The notes beneath the pieces are model-generated. The model was not told where the DNA came from, made no database searches, and was given only the letters and a program-made list of their open reading frames with translations. Both the position numbers and the translations under genes were made by a program. Positions 17,117-25,521 of a stretch of DNA of 31,364 bases are shown in pieces. The stretch covers positions 1-31,364 of the forward strand of contig DIXH01000091.1 of assembly GCA_002428605.1 (NCBI GenBank), written 5' to 3'. The first letter of the stretch is position 1. The number at the start of each line of letters is the position of its first letter. Origin of the DNA: Clostridiaceae bacterium UBA6085 (lineage in GTDB: Bacteria > Bacillota > Clostridia > Clostridiales > Clostridiaceae).

Positions 17117-18298
17117 ATGAGAGAAGTAGTAATCGTAAGTGCAGTAAGGACTCCGCTAGGTGCTTTCGGCGGAAAGTTCAAGGAAGTTTCTGCAGTAGCC
17201 CTTGGAACAGCAGCGGTAAAGGGTGCCCTTGAAAAGGCCGGAGTCAAGCCAGAGCTCGTTGAAGAAGTCATATTCGGAAACGTTCTTGGTGCAGGTCTTG
17301 GACAGAATGTGGCAAGACAGGTATCCATTCATGCAGGAATTCCGATAGAGGTTCCTTCATTCACAGTTAACAAGGTCTGCGGATCAGGCCTCAAGGCTGT
17401 TGCACTGGCGGCACAGGCTATAATCGCGGGAGATGCTGACATAATCGTAGCCGGCGGAACAGAGAACATGTCACAGGCGCCTTACCTTCTCAAGACCTCA
17501 AGATGGGGAATGAGGATGGGCGATGCATCAGTTGAAGACTACATGGTCAAGGACGGCCTTACTGATGTATTCAACGGCTACCATATGGGCGTTACAGCAG
17601 AGAACATAGTAGACCAGTGGGGACTTACAAGGGAAGGTCAGGACCAGTTTGCAGCCACCAGCCAGAACAGGGCCGAGGCTGCAATCAAGTCAGGAAGGTT
17701 CGTTGACGAGATCGTTCCTATAGTCATCCCTCAGAGAAAGGGAGACCCGGTAGTTGTAGACACCGATGAATTCCCTAAGTTCGGAACGACCTATGAAGGA
17801 CTTGCAAAGCTCAAGCCTGCATTCAAGAAGGATGGAACAGTAACAGCCGCTTCATCATCAGGAATCAACGACGGAGCTGCGGCCCTTGTGATAATGAGCA
17901 AAGAAAAGGCTGACGAGCTCGGACTCACAGCTCTTGTAACCATCAAGTCATATGCTTCAGCAGGAGTTGACCCCAAGATAATGGGAACAGGCCCTATACC
18001 TGCAGTCAGAAAGGCTCTTGCAAAGGGCGGCATGACAGTTGCAGACCTCGACCTCATCGAAGCAAACGAAGCCTTCGCAGCACAGGCAATGTCTGTAATG
18101 CATGACCTCGAGCTTGACCCTGAGAAGACAAATGTCAACGGCGGAGCAATAGCGCTTGGTCACCCGATCGGAGCATCAGGAGCAAGGATACTTGTCACTC
18201 TGATACACGAAATGGCAAAGAGAGTAGATGCCAAGACCGGACTTGCAACTCTTTGCATAGGCGGCGGACAGGGAACTGCTGTCATAGTTTCCAAATAG
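17117..18298 (+). CDS. thlA: Acetyl-CoA C-acetyltransferase (thiolase)
   Basis: This cytoplasmic enzyme interconverts two acetyl-CoA with acetoacetyl-CoA plus CoA. Catalytic residues are present: nucleophile Cys88 in NKVCGSGLKAV, His349 in ALGHPIGASGARI and Cys380 in LCIGGGQGTA. The 393-residue length is typical of the short-chain biosynthetic/degradative thiolases. It is first in a sigma-54-driven operon, with ctfA 18 bp downstream. Pairing with a CoA-transferase and no beta-hydroxybutyryl-CoA dehydrogenase suggests acetoacetate use (thiolysis to acetyl-CoA) or acetoacetate formation, rather than a complete butyrate pathway. Confidence 0.97.
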   Translation: MREVVIVSAVRTPLGAFGGKFKEVSAVALGTAAVKGALEKAGVKPELVEEVIFGNVLGAGLGQNVARQVSIHAGIPIEVPSFTVNKVCGSGLKAVALAAQAIIAGDADIIVAGGTENMSQAPYLLKTSRWGMRMGDASVEDYMVKDGLTDVFNGYHMGVTAENIVDQWGLTREGQDQFAATSQNRAEAAIKSGRFVDEIVPIVIPQRKGDPVVVDTDEFPKFGTTYEGLAKLKPAFKKDGTVTAASSSGINDGAAALVIMSKEKADELGLTALVTIKSYASAGVDPKIMGTGPIPAVRKALAKGGMTVADLDLIEANEAFAAQAMSVMHDLELDPEKTNVNGGAIALGHPIGASGARILVTLIHEMAKRVDAKTGLATLCIGGGQGTAVIVSK

Positions 18299-18316
18299 GT
18301 TACAGGAGGAATATTG

Positions 18317-18973
18317 ATGAACAAGATAGTCACCATAGAAGAGGCAATAAGCCATGTCAAGGACGGCTCCGTAATAATGGTGGGAGGCTTCCTCGGAGGC
18401 GGTTCACCTGAGAAGCTCATCGATGCTCTCGTAGCAAAGGGAGTGAAGGACCTCACGCTCATATGCAACGATACAGCCTTCGTTGACAAGGGAGTCGGAA
18501 AGCTCGTTGTAAATAAGCAGTTCAAGAAGGTAATCGTAAGCCATATAGGAACAAACCCTGAGACAGGAAGACAGATGATAGCCAATGAAACAGAGGTTGA
18601 CCTGGTTCCACAGGGAACCCTTGCAGAAAGGATCAGATCTGCTGGCGCAGGCCTTGGCGGATTCCTTACTCCTACCGGAGTAGGAACAATAGTCGAGGAA
18701 GGCAAGGAAAAGATGGTCATCAATGGAATGGAGTATCTCCTTGAGCTCCCACTCAAGGCAGATGTTGCCCTCATATACGCAGAGAAGGCCGACAAGTTCG
18801 GTAACCTCGTATACGCTGGCTCCAAGAGCAACTTCAACCCATTAATGGCTACAGCAGCAGACGTAACGATAGCTGAAGTCGCAGAAGTCGTTGAGATCGG
18901 TGAAATAAACCAGAACGACGTTAAGACTCCAGGAATATTCGTGACATACATCGTCAACGGAGGGAAGAACTAA
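18317..18973 (+). CDS. ctfA: CoA-transferase subunit A (acetoacetyl-CoA type)
   Basis: This is the alpha subunit (218 residues) of a family I CoA-transferase, the CtfA/AtoD type, which moves CoA between acetoacetate and acetate or butyrate. The GGFLGGGSPEKLIDAL segment near the start and GTLAERIRSAGAGLGGFLTPTGVGT are hallmarks of the subunit. ATG 18317 is chosen over the preceding in-frame TTG, because AGGAGG is 7 nt from the ATG. Its stop overlaps the ctfB start by one base (TAATG), the coupling expected for a 1:1 complex. Confidence 0.94.
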   Translation: MNKIVTIEEAISHVKDGSVIMVGGFLGGGSPEKLIDALVAKGVKDLTLICNDTAFVDKGVGKLVVNKQFKKVIVSHIGTNPETGRQMIANETEVDLVPQGTLAERIRSAGAGLGGFLTPTGVGTIVEEGKEKMVINGMEYLLELPLKADVALIYAEKADKFGNLVYAGSKSNFNPLMATAADVTIAEVAEVVEIGEINQNDVKTPGIFVTYIVNGGKN

Positions 18974-19644
18974 TGGACAAGAACGAAATCAAAAATTTCA
19001 TAGCCAGGAGAGTGGCAAAAGAGCTCAAGGACGGTGACGTTGTCAACCTCGGAATCGGTCTTCCCACAGCAGTAGCTAACTTCGTCCCTGAAGGGATCAC
19101 AGTAACATTCCAGTCAGAGAACGGCTTCCTGGGACTCGGCCCTGCACCGGAGGCCGGCAAAGAGGATCCTTCAATATTCAACGCTGGCGGAATGCCTGTT
19201 ACGATACTTCCTCACGGATCATTCTTCGACTCAGCTACATCATTCGGAATCATCAGGGGCGGGCATGTTGACATGACAGTTCTCGGTGCGCTTCAGGTTG
19301 ATGAGAAGGGTAACCTTGCCAACTGGATGATACCCGGCAAGATGATACCTGGAATGGGCGGAGCAATGGACCTTGTAGTAGGAGCAAAGAAGGTCGTAGT
19401 TGCAATGGAGCATACACAGAAGGGTGCCCACAAGATACTCAAGCAGTGCACGCTTCCGCTTACTGCAGCTTCACAGGTCAATGAGATAATCACAGAGATG
19501 GCTGTAATAAAGGTTACTCCTGCGGGACTCGTCCTTGACGATTTCAACGCGGAGTACACCATAGAAGAAGTTCAGGCTGCAACTGGCGCCGAGCTCATAA
19601 TATCAGAGGCAGCACAGGCAAAGGCAGCCAGCCTGAAGAAATAG
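18973..19644 (+). CDS. ctfB: CoA-transferase subunit B (acetoacetyl-CoA type)
   Basis: The beta subunit (223 residues) carries the catalytic glutamate, Glu49, in the QSENGFLGLGP motif, which forms the CoA thioester intermediate. Other landmarks are NLGIGLPT near residue 25 and GGHVDMTVLGALQVD. It is the last gene of the thlA-ctfA-ctfB operon; a hairpin follows about 105 bp downstream. Sequence alone does not separate acetoacetate from butyrate or related acids as preferred substrate; the thiolase next door favours acetoacetyl-CoA. Confidence 0.95.
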   Translation: MDKNEIKNFIARRVAKELKDGDVVNLGIGLPTAVANFVPEGITVTFQSENGFLGLGPAPEAGKEDPSIFNAGGMPVTILPHGSFFDSATSFGIIRGGHVDMTVLGALQVDEKGNLANWMIPGKMIPGMGGAMDLVVGAKKVVVAMEHTQKGAHKILKQCTLPLTAASQVNEIITEMAVIKVTPAGLVLDDFNAEYTIEEVQAATGAELIISEAAQAKAASLKK

Positions 19645-19749
19645 CCTTGTAGCCCAGGCTGTATACTCCCTGCGAGATGCATACCTGATAAAGCACAGGG
19701 CCCTTAAATAGCCAACTACAAATAAACCTCTTATTTTAACTGTTGGAGG

Positions 19750-19779
19750 GGAGCCGGCCTGATTATTCAGGGCGGCTCC
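19750..19779 (+). terminator. Terminator downstream of ctfB
   Basis: GGAGCCGGCCTGA (19750-19762) pairs with TCAGGGCGGCTCC (19767-19779) with one mismatch and a TTAT loop, followed by TTCCATTT. It is a GC-rich stem with a modest U-tail. Confidence 0.7.
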
Positions 19780-19842
19780 TTCCATTTCACAAAGATATTT
19801 GAATAAGAAGGTCAAAATGACCAAAAAGGAATCCATGACCCA

Positions 19843-19856
19843 ATGAGGATCCTCAT
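19843..19856. repeat. 14-bp perfect palindrome between ctfB and glxK
   Basis: ATGAGGATCCTCAT is fully self-complementary and lies in the convergent gap between two terminator hairpins. No function is evident. Confidence 0.3.
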
Positions 19857-19864
19857 AAAGCAAA

Positions 19865-19909
19865 AAGAGAGGCCGGCCATCCAAAAAATTCGGATGACCA
19901 GCCTCTCTT
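19865..19909 (-). terminator. Intrinsic terminator of the kdgT-larA-glxK operon
   Basis: AAGAGAGGC (19865-19873) pairs with GCCTCTCTT (19901-19909), extended by CATCC/GGATG inside with mismatches. Reading the minus strand, the stem runs into TTTTTG just after the glxK stop codon. Confidence 0.88.
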
Positions 19910-19929
19910 CAATGAAGCATATGTTTGAG

Positions 19930-21066
19930 TTATCCCTTAAGTGTCTTTGCAAGCCTCAGGATATTATCCACAGTGAATGTGAGGTTCTCCACACTCTTGT
20001 ACCTGCTTGTCTCGAATGCCTCAGGAAGCCTGTTGATGGTGAATATTGCAGAAACGCCCACTTCATAGGCCTCTTCAATGCCATTGTCTGCACCGCCGGC
20101 AACTACAATTACAGGAACTCCCTTTGTCTTTGCCCTTTTTGCTACTCCGATGACGACCTTGCCTCTCAGGCTCTGGAAATCTATCTTTCCTTCGCCTGTG
20201 AATATGGCATCGGCTCCTTCGATGACTTCGCTGAAGTTGACAGTGTCAAGGACAGTCTCGATCCCCATCTGAAGCTTTGAACCAAAGAATGCTATCATTC
20301 CCGCGCCCATGGCCCCTGCCGCTCCGGTTCCCGGAACAACTGAAAGGTCCATTTTCAGGTCCTTGTTTATGACCTCTGCCAGATGCTTTATTCCTTCGTC
20401 GAGGAACAGGACCATTTCAGGGTCTGCACCCTTCTGAGGTCCGAACACATGGGCAGCCCCCGTCTTTCCGTACATAGGATTGTCGATGTCACACATGGTA
20501 ACTATCTCTATTCCGTCAAGAGCCGTTGTCTTCTCTGAAAGGTCTATCCTTGCTATTTCGTGTGTCGTTCCGCCTGTAGGTATGAACTTCTCGCCCTTTT
20601 CATTGTAGAAGCCTACTCCTATGGCAGCTGCTGCTCCACAGCCTCCGTCATTGGTGCTGCTTCCGCCAAGTCCTACGACTATCTTGCTGACACCGCGATT
20701 TGCGGCATCAAGGATAAGCTGGCCTACTCCATAGGTTGTGGTCTTCCTTGGATCGCGCCTGTCCTCAACGAGCGGAAGTCCTGCACACGCAGCCATCTCT
20801 ATTACAGCTGTCTTTCCTTCGTCGATTATCCCGTAGAATGATTCCATATCCTCGAAATAAGGATTCTTGACTGTAAGGTGAACCTTCTCGCCGCCAAGTG
20901 CTGTAAGGAAACAGTCTACGCTTCCCTCTCCTCCGTCAGCTACAGGTATGGAAACAACTTCACAGCCCGGAAAATGCTCTTCTACCCTTCCCCCTATGAT
21001 CTCACATATCTTTGCTGAGCTTAACGTGCCTTTGAATGAATCCGGTATGAGTACTACTTTCTTCAT
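19930..21066 (-). CDS. glxK: Glycerate kinase, GlxK/GarK family
   Basis: This cytoplasmic kinase phosphorylates D-glycerate with ATP; this family usually makes 2-phosphoglycerate, which enters lower glycolysis. Signatures are IPDSFKGTLSSAKICEII at residues 7-24, PVADGGEGSVDCFL, VGLGGSSTNDGGCGAAAAIG and FTGEGKIDFQSLRGK. The 378-residue length is typical. AAGGGGG precedes ATG 21066. It is the last gene of an operon with a LarA-family racemase 57 bp upstream and a KdgT-family permease before that, so the glycerate kinase is probably the final step for whatever acid the operon handles. Confidence 0.95.
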   Translation of the reverse strand: MKKVVLIPDSFKGTLSSAKICEIIGGRVEEHFPGCEVVSIPVADGGEGSVDCFLTALGGEKVHLTVKNPYFEDMESFYGIIDEGKTAVIEMAACAGLPLVEDRRDPRKTTTYGVGQLILDAANRGVSKIVVGLGGSSTNDGGCGAAAAIGVGFYNEKGEKFIPTGGTTHEIARIDLSEKTTALDGIEIVTMCDIDNPMYGKTGAAHVFGPQKGADPEMVLFLDEGIKHLAEVINKDLKMDLSVVPGTGAAGAMGAGMIAFFGSKLQMGIETVLDTVNFSEVIEGADAIFTGEGKIDFQSLRGKVVIGVAKRAKTKGVPVIVVAGGADNGIEEAYEVGVSAIFTINRLPEAFETSRYKSVENLTFTVDNILRLAKTLKG

Positions 21067-21089
21067 GTTTTCCCCCTTGTATGTTGCTT

Positions 21090-21118
21090 AGGAGCCCGTG
21101 GCATAACCCTGGGCTCCT
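21090..21118 (-). other. Intercistronic stem-loop between larA and glxK
   Basis: AGGAGCCC (21090-21097) and GGGCTCCT (21111-21118) form an 8-bp stem with a 13-nt loop in the 57-bp gap. No U-tract follows on the transcribed minus strand, so it is more likely an mRNA processing or stability element than a full terminator. Confidence 0.5.
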
Positions 21119-21123
21119 TTTAA

Positions 21124-22398
21124 TTATAATACTATGACTGATACTCCGTCAGGAATTACAGTGATTTTTGCATCAGATTTCCCGAGGATCTCATCTGCCT
21201 TCCTTATGGCCTCTTCAATTGAATGTGCCGGGATCATGTGGAGGTCCTCCACTATGTTGTCCGGTGCTTCAGATACGTATACGACCTTGAAGTTCTTAAG
21301 TATCCTCGCGAATATCTGAGACTGCCACTGGTCTGGTATGGTATCCTCGCTTGGTGTCGCAAGGAATTCAGCCATCATCTTCGATACATCCTGCTCCTCG
21401 CTGAAGGACTTGTAGAAGCCTTCTCCGCCGTGACCGTCGTTAGACTTTGCAGCGATGATTATCACTCCGCCTTCATTGAGAGTAGCCTCTGCAGCCGTCA
21501 TGCCCTTTACAGCCTGATATATGTTCTGGTCCAGTGGATATCCTGCATTCGTGGTTATCGCTATGTCTGCTGGGATCCTTGATACCTTGCACTGGCTGTT
21601 GAGGAAGTTCCTTCCTTCTATGTGAGCCAGGTCGCAGTCTCCTGCTACAGCGAATATGGCTTCCTTGTCCGAGTTTATAACAACATTGACAATGAAGTCG
21701 AGCCTTGCTGCCCTTGCCGCATACAGCATGTCCCTGTGTATAGGGTTGCCGTCGACAATACCTGTCCTTGACCTGTCACTGTCTATGAAGGTTGCGTTAT
21801 GGTTGAACATTACAGTCTTCCTGCTGGCAATACCGGGAAGCACGCTCTTCCTTCCGCCTGAGTAGCCTGCGAAGAAATGAGGTTCTATGAAGCCTTCGGA
21901 AACAAGAAGGTCCGCCTCTACGGCAAGCTTGTTTATGATAAGCTCTCCGCCTGAAGGAAGAGTCCCTATGTTTACGAGCATGCTCTCATCGTCGCAGTCA
22001 TGGACATATATCTTCTCCGTTGCCATTATCTCAGGACCGAACTTTGAAAGAAGCTCAGCCTCTGTTGTTCCTCTGTGGCATCCTGTGGATATCAGTATGG
22101 TTATGTCTGCATCAGGATTGCCACTTCTGATCTCTTCAAGCATTAAAGGCATAATGACCTTGCTTGGCACCGGCCTCGTGTGGTCGCTGGCTATTACTAC
22201 AACCTTTTTCTTTCCCTTTGCAATTTCCCTGAGCCTTGGCGTACCGATAGGATTCTCCATGGCCTTCCTTACGATCTCCACCTGAGTTTCAGCTGGCTTG
22301 TAGTGATGCATGTCAGATACCAGTATTCCGGCTACCCTTTCGTCAGGTATCAGAGCTTCAAGATATCCCTGGCCGTATGGCAATTTTATGTTAGTCAT
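21124..22398 (-). CDS. larA: LarA-family nickel-pincer 2-hydroxyacid racemase/epimerase
   Basis: LarA enzymes invert C2 of 2-hydroxy acids by hydride transfer to a nickel-pincer nucleotide (NPN) bound to a lysine. The 424-residue protein keeps the key residues at the same numbers I recall for Lactiplantibacillus LarA: Asp72, His73 and Arg75 in SDHTRP, His108 in TGCHRGT, His174 and Lys184 in EPHFFAGYSGGRKSV, His200 in MFNHN, and Gln295/Lys298 in YQAVKGM. It should therefore be active. Lactate is only one possible substrate, since homologues act on malate, phenyllactate, gluconate and others. Lying between a KdgT-family permease and glycerate kinase, this one may racemise glycerate or a related sugar acid (inference). 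LarB and LarE, needed to make NPN, are not in the window. Confidence 0.93.
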   Translation of the reverse strand: MTNIKLPYGQGYLEALIPDERVAGILVSDMHHYKPAETQVEIVRKAMENPIGTPRLREIAKGKKKVVVIASDHTRPVPSKVIMPLMLEEIRSGNPDADITILISTGCHRGTTEAELLSKFGPEIMATEKIYVHDCDDESMLVNIGTLPSGGELIINKLAVEADLLVSEGFIEPHFFAGYSGGRKSVLPGIASRKTVMFNHNATFIDSDRSRTGIVDGNPIHRDMLYAARAARLDFIVNVVINSDKEAIFAVAGDCDLAHIEGRNFLNSQCKVSRIPADIAITTNAGYPLDQNIYQAVKGMTAAEATLNEGGVIIIAAKSNDGHGGEGFYKSFSEEQDVSKMMAEFLATPSEDTIPDQWQSQIFARILKNFKVVYVSEAPDNIVEDLHMIPAHSIEEAIRKADEILGKSDAKITVIPDGVSVIVL

Positions 22399-22455
22399 TG
22401 ATATTTCCTCCTTAGATGGGATCAGGCTATAAGCGATGTATCCGTGGATAATCTC

Positions 22456-23415
22456 CTAAGCGGCCTGAGCCTTTGCAGCTATCTTTGCCTTCTCCCTCTT
22501 GTCCATGTAGTTCACGAACATCGGGCAGAGTATCGCTGTGACTATTATCGCTGCAGCTATCTGTACTGTCGCCTGTGCTGATATTGCAGCAAGGCTTGGG
22601 TCTATTGCCGCAAGGGCTACAGGTGTAGCAACTGCGTTTCCTGCTGTAGTTCCTATTGCAACTCCTACCTGAGGATGCTTAGCCTTAAGAAGCTTCATTG
22701 TGTAGTAGCCGCCTATTCCTGTGAAAAGCGTGCATGCTGCACCAAGAACTATTCCAGGAAGTCCTGCCTGGATTATCTGGCCGAAGTTAAGGGCAGCTCC
22801 CAAGGGGAATGCAAAGAACGGTATGAGTATTGTTGTTCCCTTGTCAAGGAATGACCTGAGCTCTTCATCAAGATTTCCGAGGATGAAGCCTATTAGTATG
22901 GGAACAATTGTAGCTACAAGAGCTATTATCGGAACTGTAGCTATTCCTGTGATTCCGAATGCAAGCATCGTGAAGAACGGTCCGTCGTTGATCGAAAGTA
23001 TTGATACTGCTCCTACGTCAGTTGAATCTCCATATTCTCCTGCGAGAGCCGCGTAGAGGCCTCCGTTTGAATTGGTGATTGCAGCGATTATCGCAAGCGG
23101 CGATATTGCAAGTACTCCTGCAGGTCCGAAAAACGTATTGACAAGAACTCCGAGTCCGGCACCGATTATGAACTTAATGAGTGTAAGTCCCAGTCCCTTG
23201 GCAAGAGGCGCTCCTGCCTGCTTGACACTTATCTGTGCTCCGTTGCAGAAAAGGAATACCGCGAGTATCGGAAGCGCTCCTGTCTTGAACAGGTGTGTTG
23301 TAAAGCCACCGATTGTGAGTAGGCTAGGAAAGAATGTGTTGATTGCAGCTCCCAAGAGAAGCGGGACTACCATGAGTCCTCCGGGGATCCTTCTTACGGT
23401 CTTTAGTATTTGCAT
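22456..23415 (-). CDS. kdgT: KdgT-family (2-keto-3-deoxygluconate) permease
   Basis: This 319-residue membrane protein has about ten hydrophobic segments and the KdgT family layout: IPGGLMVVPLLLGAAINTFFP at the N-terminus, AAITNSNGGLYAALAGEYG in the middle and GTTAGNAVATPVALAAIDP near the end. Characterised members import 2-keto-3-deoxygluconate by proton symport. No KDG kinase or aldolase is nearby; instead a LarA-type racemase and glycerate kinase follow, so the cargo here may be another small hydroxy acid. AGGAGG precedes ATG 23415. It is the first gene after a consensus -24/-12 promoter. Confidence 0.88.
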   Translation of the reverse strand: MQILKTVRRIPGGLMVVPLLLGAAINTFFPSLLTIGGFTTHLFKTGALPILAVFLFCNGAQISVKQAGAPLAKGLGLTLIKFIIGAGLGVLVNTFFGPAGVLAISPLAIIAAITNSNGGLYAALAGEYGDSTDVGAVSILSINDGPFFTMLAFGITGIATVPIIALVATIVPILIGFILGNLDEELRSFLDKGTTILIPFFAFPLGAALNFGQIIQAGLPGIVLGAACTLFTGIGGYYTMKLLKAKHPQVGVAIGTTAGNAVATPVALAAIDPSLAAISAQATVQIAAAIIVTAILCPMFVNYMDKREKAKIAAKAQAA

Positions 23416-23460
23416 GTTGACCTCCTGAAAATTTATTGTTGATTAGTTCGATAATATATT

Positions 23461-23476
23461 AGCAATTAGCGTGCCA
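23461..23476 (-). promoter_or_regulatory. Sigma-54 (-24/-12) promoter of kdgT-larA-glxK
   Basis: On the minus strand, TGGCACGCTAATTGCT (from 23476 to 23461) matches the TGGCACG-N4-TTGCW consensus at every defined base, with the canonical 10-bp GG-to-GC spacing. It lies 46 bp before the kdgT start codon and just downstream, in transcription terms, of three repeated sites. Confidence 0.95.
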
Positions 23477-23541
23477 AGTGTTAAATCCCTTGAAATGCTT
23501 TACTTTTTAGAAATACGCCATTTTCACGCCTGCCGGATTGG

Positions 23542-23595
23542 TTGCATATTGCAAAAATAAATGATGCATTTCGCAACAATAATTGCAAAATGCAT
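23542..23595. promoter_or_regulatory. Triple TTGCA-N3-TGCAA sites, candidate enhancer
   Basis: Three related 13-bp inverted repeats lie in 54 bp: TTGCATATTGCAA (23542-23554), ATGCATTTCGCAA (23564-23576) and TTGCAAAATGCAT (23583-23595). Their centres are 22 and 19 bp apart, about two helical turns. The last two also form a near-perfect 16-bp inverted repeat. They lie about 65-120 bp upstream of the -24 element and directly after the PrpR-type activator gene, the usual placement for its enhancer. Confidence 0.8.
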
Positions 23596-23606
23596 CATAT
23601 CGAATT

Positions 23607-25508
23607 TTAGTTCTCTTCGCTTTTGATCCTTCTCCAGAGGGTGGTCCTGTTTATCCCAAGTATTTTTGCAGCTTCTCCCACATTTCCAGAGGAAGCTTCC
23701 AGCACCTTTTCTATGTACATTTCCTCAAGAGTCTTGAGAGCCATGCCTTTCCTGGCGATTTCAAGGATCGGGTCACCTGATTGTCCCGTGCTTTTTTCAG
23801 TCTTTACTGAACCTGGTGAAATTACCTCTTCCTTCAGATAGTCGAAGGAACCGAGGATGACGCTCCTCTCGACGATGTTCTCAAGCTCCCTGATGTTTCC
23901 CTCGTAGGTCCTGTTCATGAGTATCCCCTTTGTCCTCTCCGTGATCTCAAGGGGCTTCTTCCCGTAGACCTTAGCGTACTTCCTCATGAAATGCTCAGCA
24001 AGGACAGGGATGTCGTCCTTCCTCTTGGATAGGGGCGGAAGCCTCAATGTCAGCACATTTATCCTGAAGAAAAGGTCCTTCCTGAACTCTTCGTCATCAA
24101 CCATCTTCTTCAGATACTTGTTGGATGCCGTGATTATCCTGACATCAACGGGGATAAGCTTCCCTCCCCCGATACGCATCACCTGCTTCTCCTGGAGCAC
24201 CCTCAATAGCCTTCCCTGAAGCTCCAGAGGGATTTCACTTATCTCATCAAGAAAGAGAGTACCGTTGTGAGCAAGCTCGAATACTCCTGGCTTCCCTTTC
24301 TTTCTCGCACCCGTGAAGGAGCCCTCCTCATAACCGAAGAATTCGCTCTCGATGAGATTGGGCGGTATCGCAGCGCAGTTCACCGCAACAAACGGACCGT
24401 TCTTCCTTGAGCCTTCATTGTGCATGCTCTGGCAGAAAAGCTCCTTGCCCACCCCTGACTCACCGCACACATGGACAGGAGTATCGTACCTGGAGTATTC
24501 CCTGGCGATTTCGATGCATTCCTTCATTGCCTTGCTCCTGCAGATGATGTCCGAGAAATGGTATCTTGCGGTGAACCCGTTGTCATCCAGGCTTCTCCTC
24601 ACCTTCTGCTCAAGGCTCTGGAGCTCCGCAACTTCCTGGAATGTGGCCACAGCTCCCGCAGCCTCGTTGTTCACTATGATCGGAGCCCTGTTGAAGGTGA
24701 TCCTTGTATCTCCAACGCTTGCGAGCTCACCGGTCTGCACTTCGCCGGTTATCATCGTATATGGAAGAAGGGTTCCCGGTATGACCTTATCTACCTTCCT
24801 GCCTATGACATCACCGCTTTTTATGCCGTATATCCGCTCAGCGGTCCTGTTGAAGACAGTGACCAGCTCGTTTGAATCAATGGCTATGATACCGTCCCTT
24901 ACGAAGTCCGCCATGGTGGAAACCTGCTCCGCCCTGAAAAGCTCATCCTTTGTAGCCTTCAGTATCCTTCTTGCCTCCTGCATCGCAGAAAGTATGGACT
25001 CCTTCTGTGAATGGATGACGATACCCTTGCAGCTTAAGCCTTCTGCTATCCTGATTATATTGGCATCTCCGATATATGTCTTTATTCCCTTGTTCTTGTA
25101 TCCCTCGATTATGCTGTGGATGTCGCCCTCACTGGTGATCTCGACCTTCACTACCTCATTGGGTATCAGCTTCTTCAGTATGTCGAAGCCATAGACCACA
25201 TTCGTGTAGCCTGCAACTCCAACCACCTCATCAGAATCACCTATCCTGTCGAAGCTCTCAAGCACATCAAAGGCGCTGACCTTGATCTCCACCACCGGAA
25301 TCGAAAGGTCTGCCTGAAGCAGCTTGTAGGTCCCTCCCCTGGTGACTATTATCTTCACCCCGTCCTTCACAAGCTCCCTGGCTATCACAAGCCCTTCGCC
25401 CATGTTACCGAAGACCACCTCGACGTTGCTGTAGTTCCTCTCTTTAACAAGCTGCACTGCCTTGTCATATATGTCCTTTATCGGTGCAAGCACCACTATG
25501 TCCTTCAT
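23607..25508 (-). CDS. Sigma-54 activator with PrpR_N sensor, PAS, AAA+ and Fis domains
   Basis: Residues 1 to about 185 match the PrpR N-terminal domain (VVFGNMGEG, VTRGGT, SIPVVEI), which in PrpR senses small organic acids. A PAS domain (about 195-300) follows. The AAA+ module has Walker A GESGVGKE (349-356), Walker B FLDEIS (419-424) and GSFTGA (396-401), a Ser-for-Ala variant of GAFTGA. The C-terminal Fis helix-turn-helix is NVGEAAKILGINRTTLWRRI. It starts at ATG 25508, 13 bp after the larC-like stop, so the two are co-transcribed. The adjacent -24/-12 promoter and repeats make kdgT-larA-glxK its target. Confidence 0.94.
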   Translation of the reverse strand: MKDIVVLAPIKDIYDKAVQLVKERNYSNVEVVFGNMGEGLVIARELVKDGVKIIVTRGGTYKLLQADLSIPVVEIKVSAFDVLESFDRIGDSDEVVGVAGYTNVVYGFDILKKLIPNEVVKVEITSEGDIHSIIEGYKNKGIKTYIGDANIIRIAEGLSCKGIVIHSQKESILSAMQEARRILKATKDELFRAEQVSTMADFVRDGIIAIDSNELVTVFNRTAERIYGIKSGDVIGRKVDKVIPGTLLPYTMITGEVQTGELASVGDTRITFNRAPIIVNNEAAGAVATFQEVAELQSLEQKVRRSLDDNGFTARYHFSDIICRSKAMKECIEIAREYSRYDTPVHVCGESGVGKELFCQSMHNEGSRKNGPFVAVNCAAIPPNLIESEFFGYEEGSFTGARKKGKPGVFELAHNGTLFLDEISEIPLELQGRLLRVLQEKQVMRIGGGKLIPVDVRIITASNKYLKKMVDDEEFRKDLFFRINVLTLRLPPLSKRKDDIPVLAEHFMRKYAKVYGKKPLEITERTKGILMNRTYEGNIRELENIVERSVILGSFDYLKEEVISPGSVKTEKSTGQSGDPILEIARKGMALKTLEEMYIEKVLEASSGNVGEAAKILGINRTTLWRRIKSEEN

Positions 25509-25521
25509 CAGCTAACCCCCA

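Noticed and set aside
18160..18957. Long open frame antisense to ctfA
   Set aside because: It mirrors a well-supported CoA-transferase gene, has a serine/proline/threonine-rich shadow composition and no ribosome-binding site.
24352..25194. Long open frame antisense to the PrpR-type activator
   Set aside because: It overlaps conserved AAA+ and PAS coding sequence and shows no recognisable protein motif.
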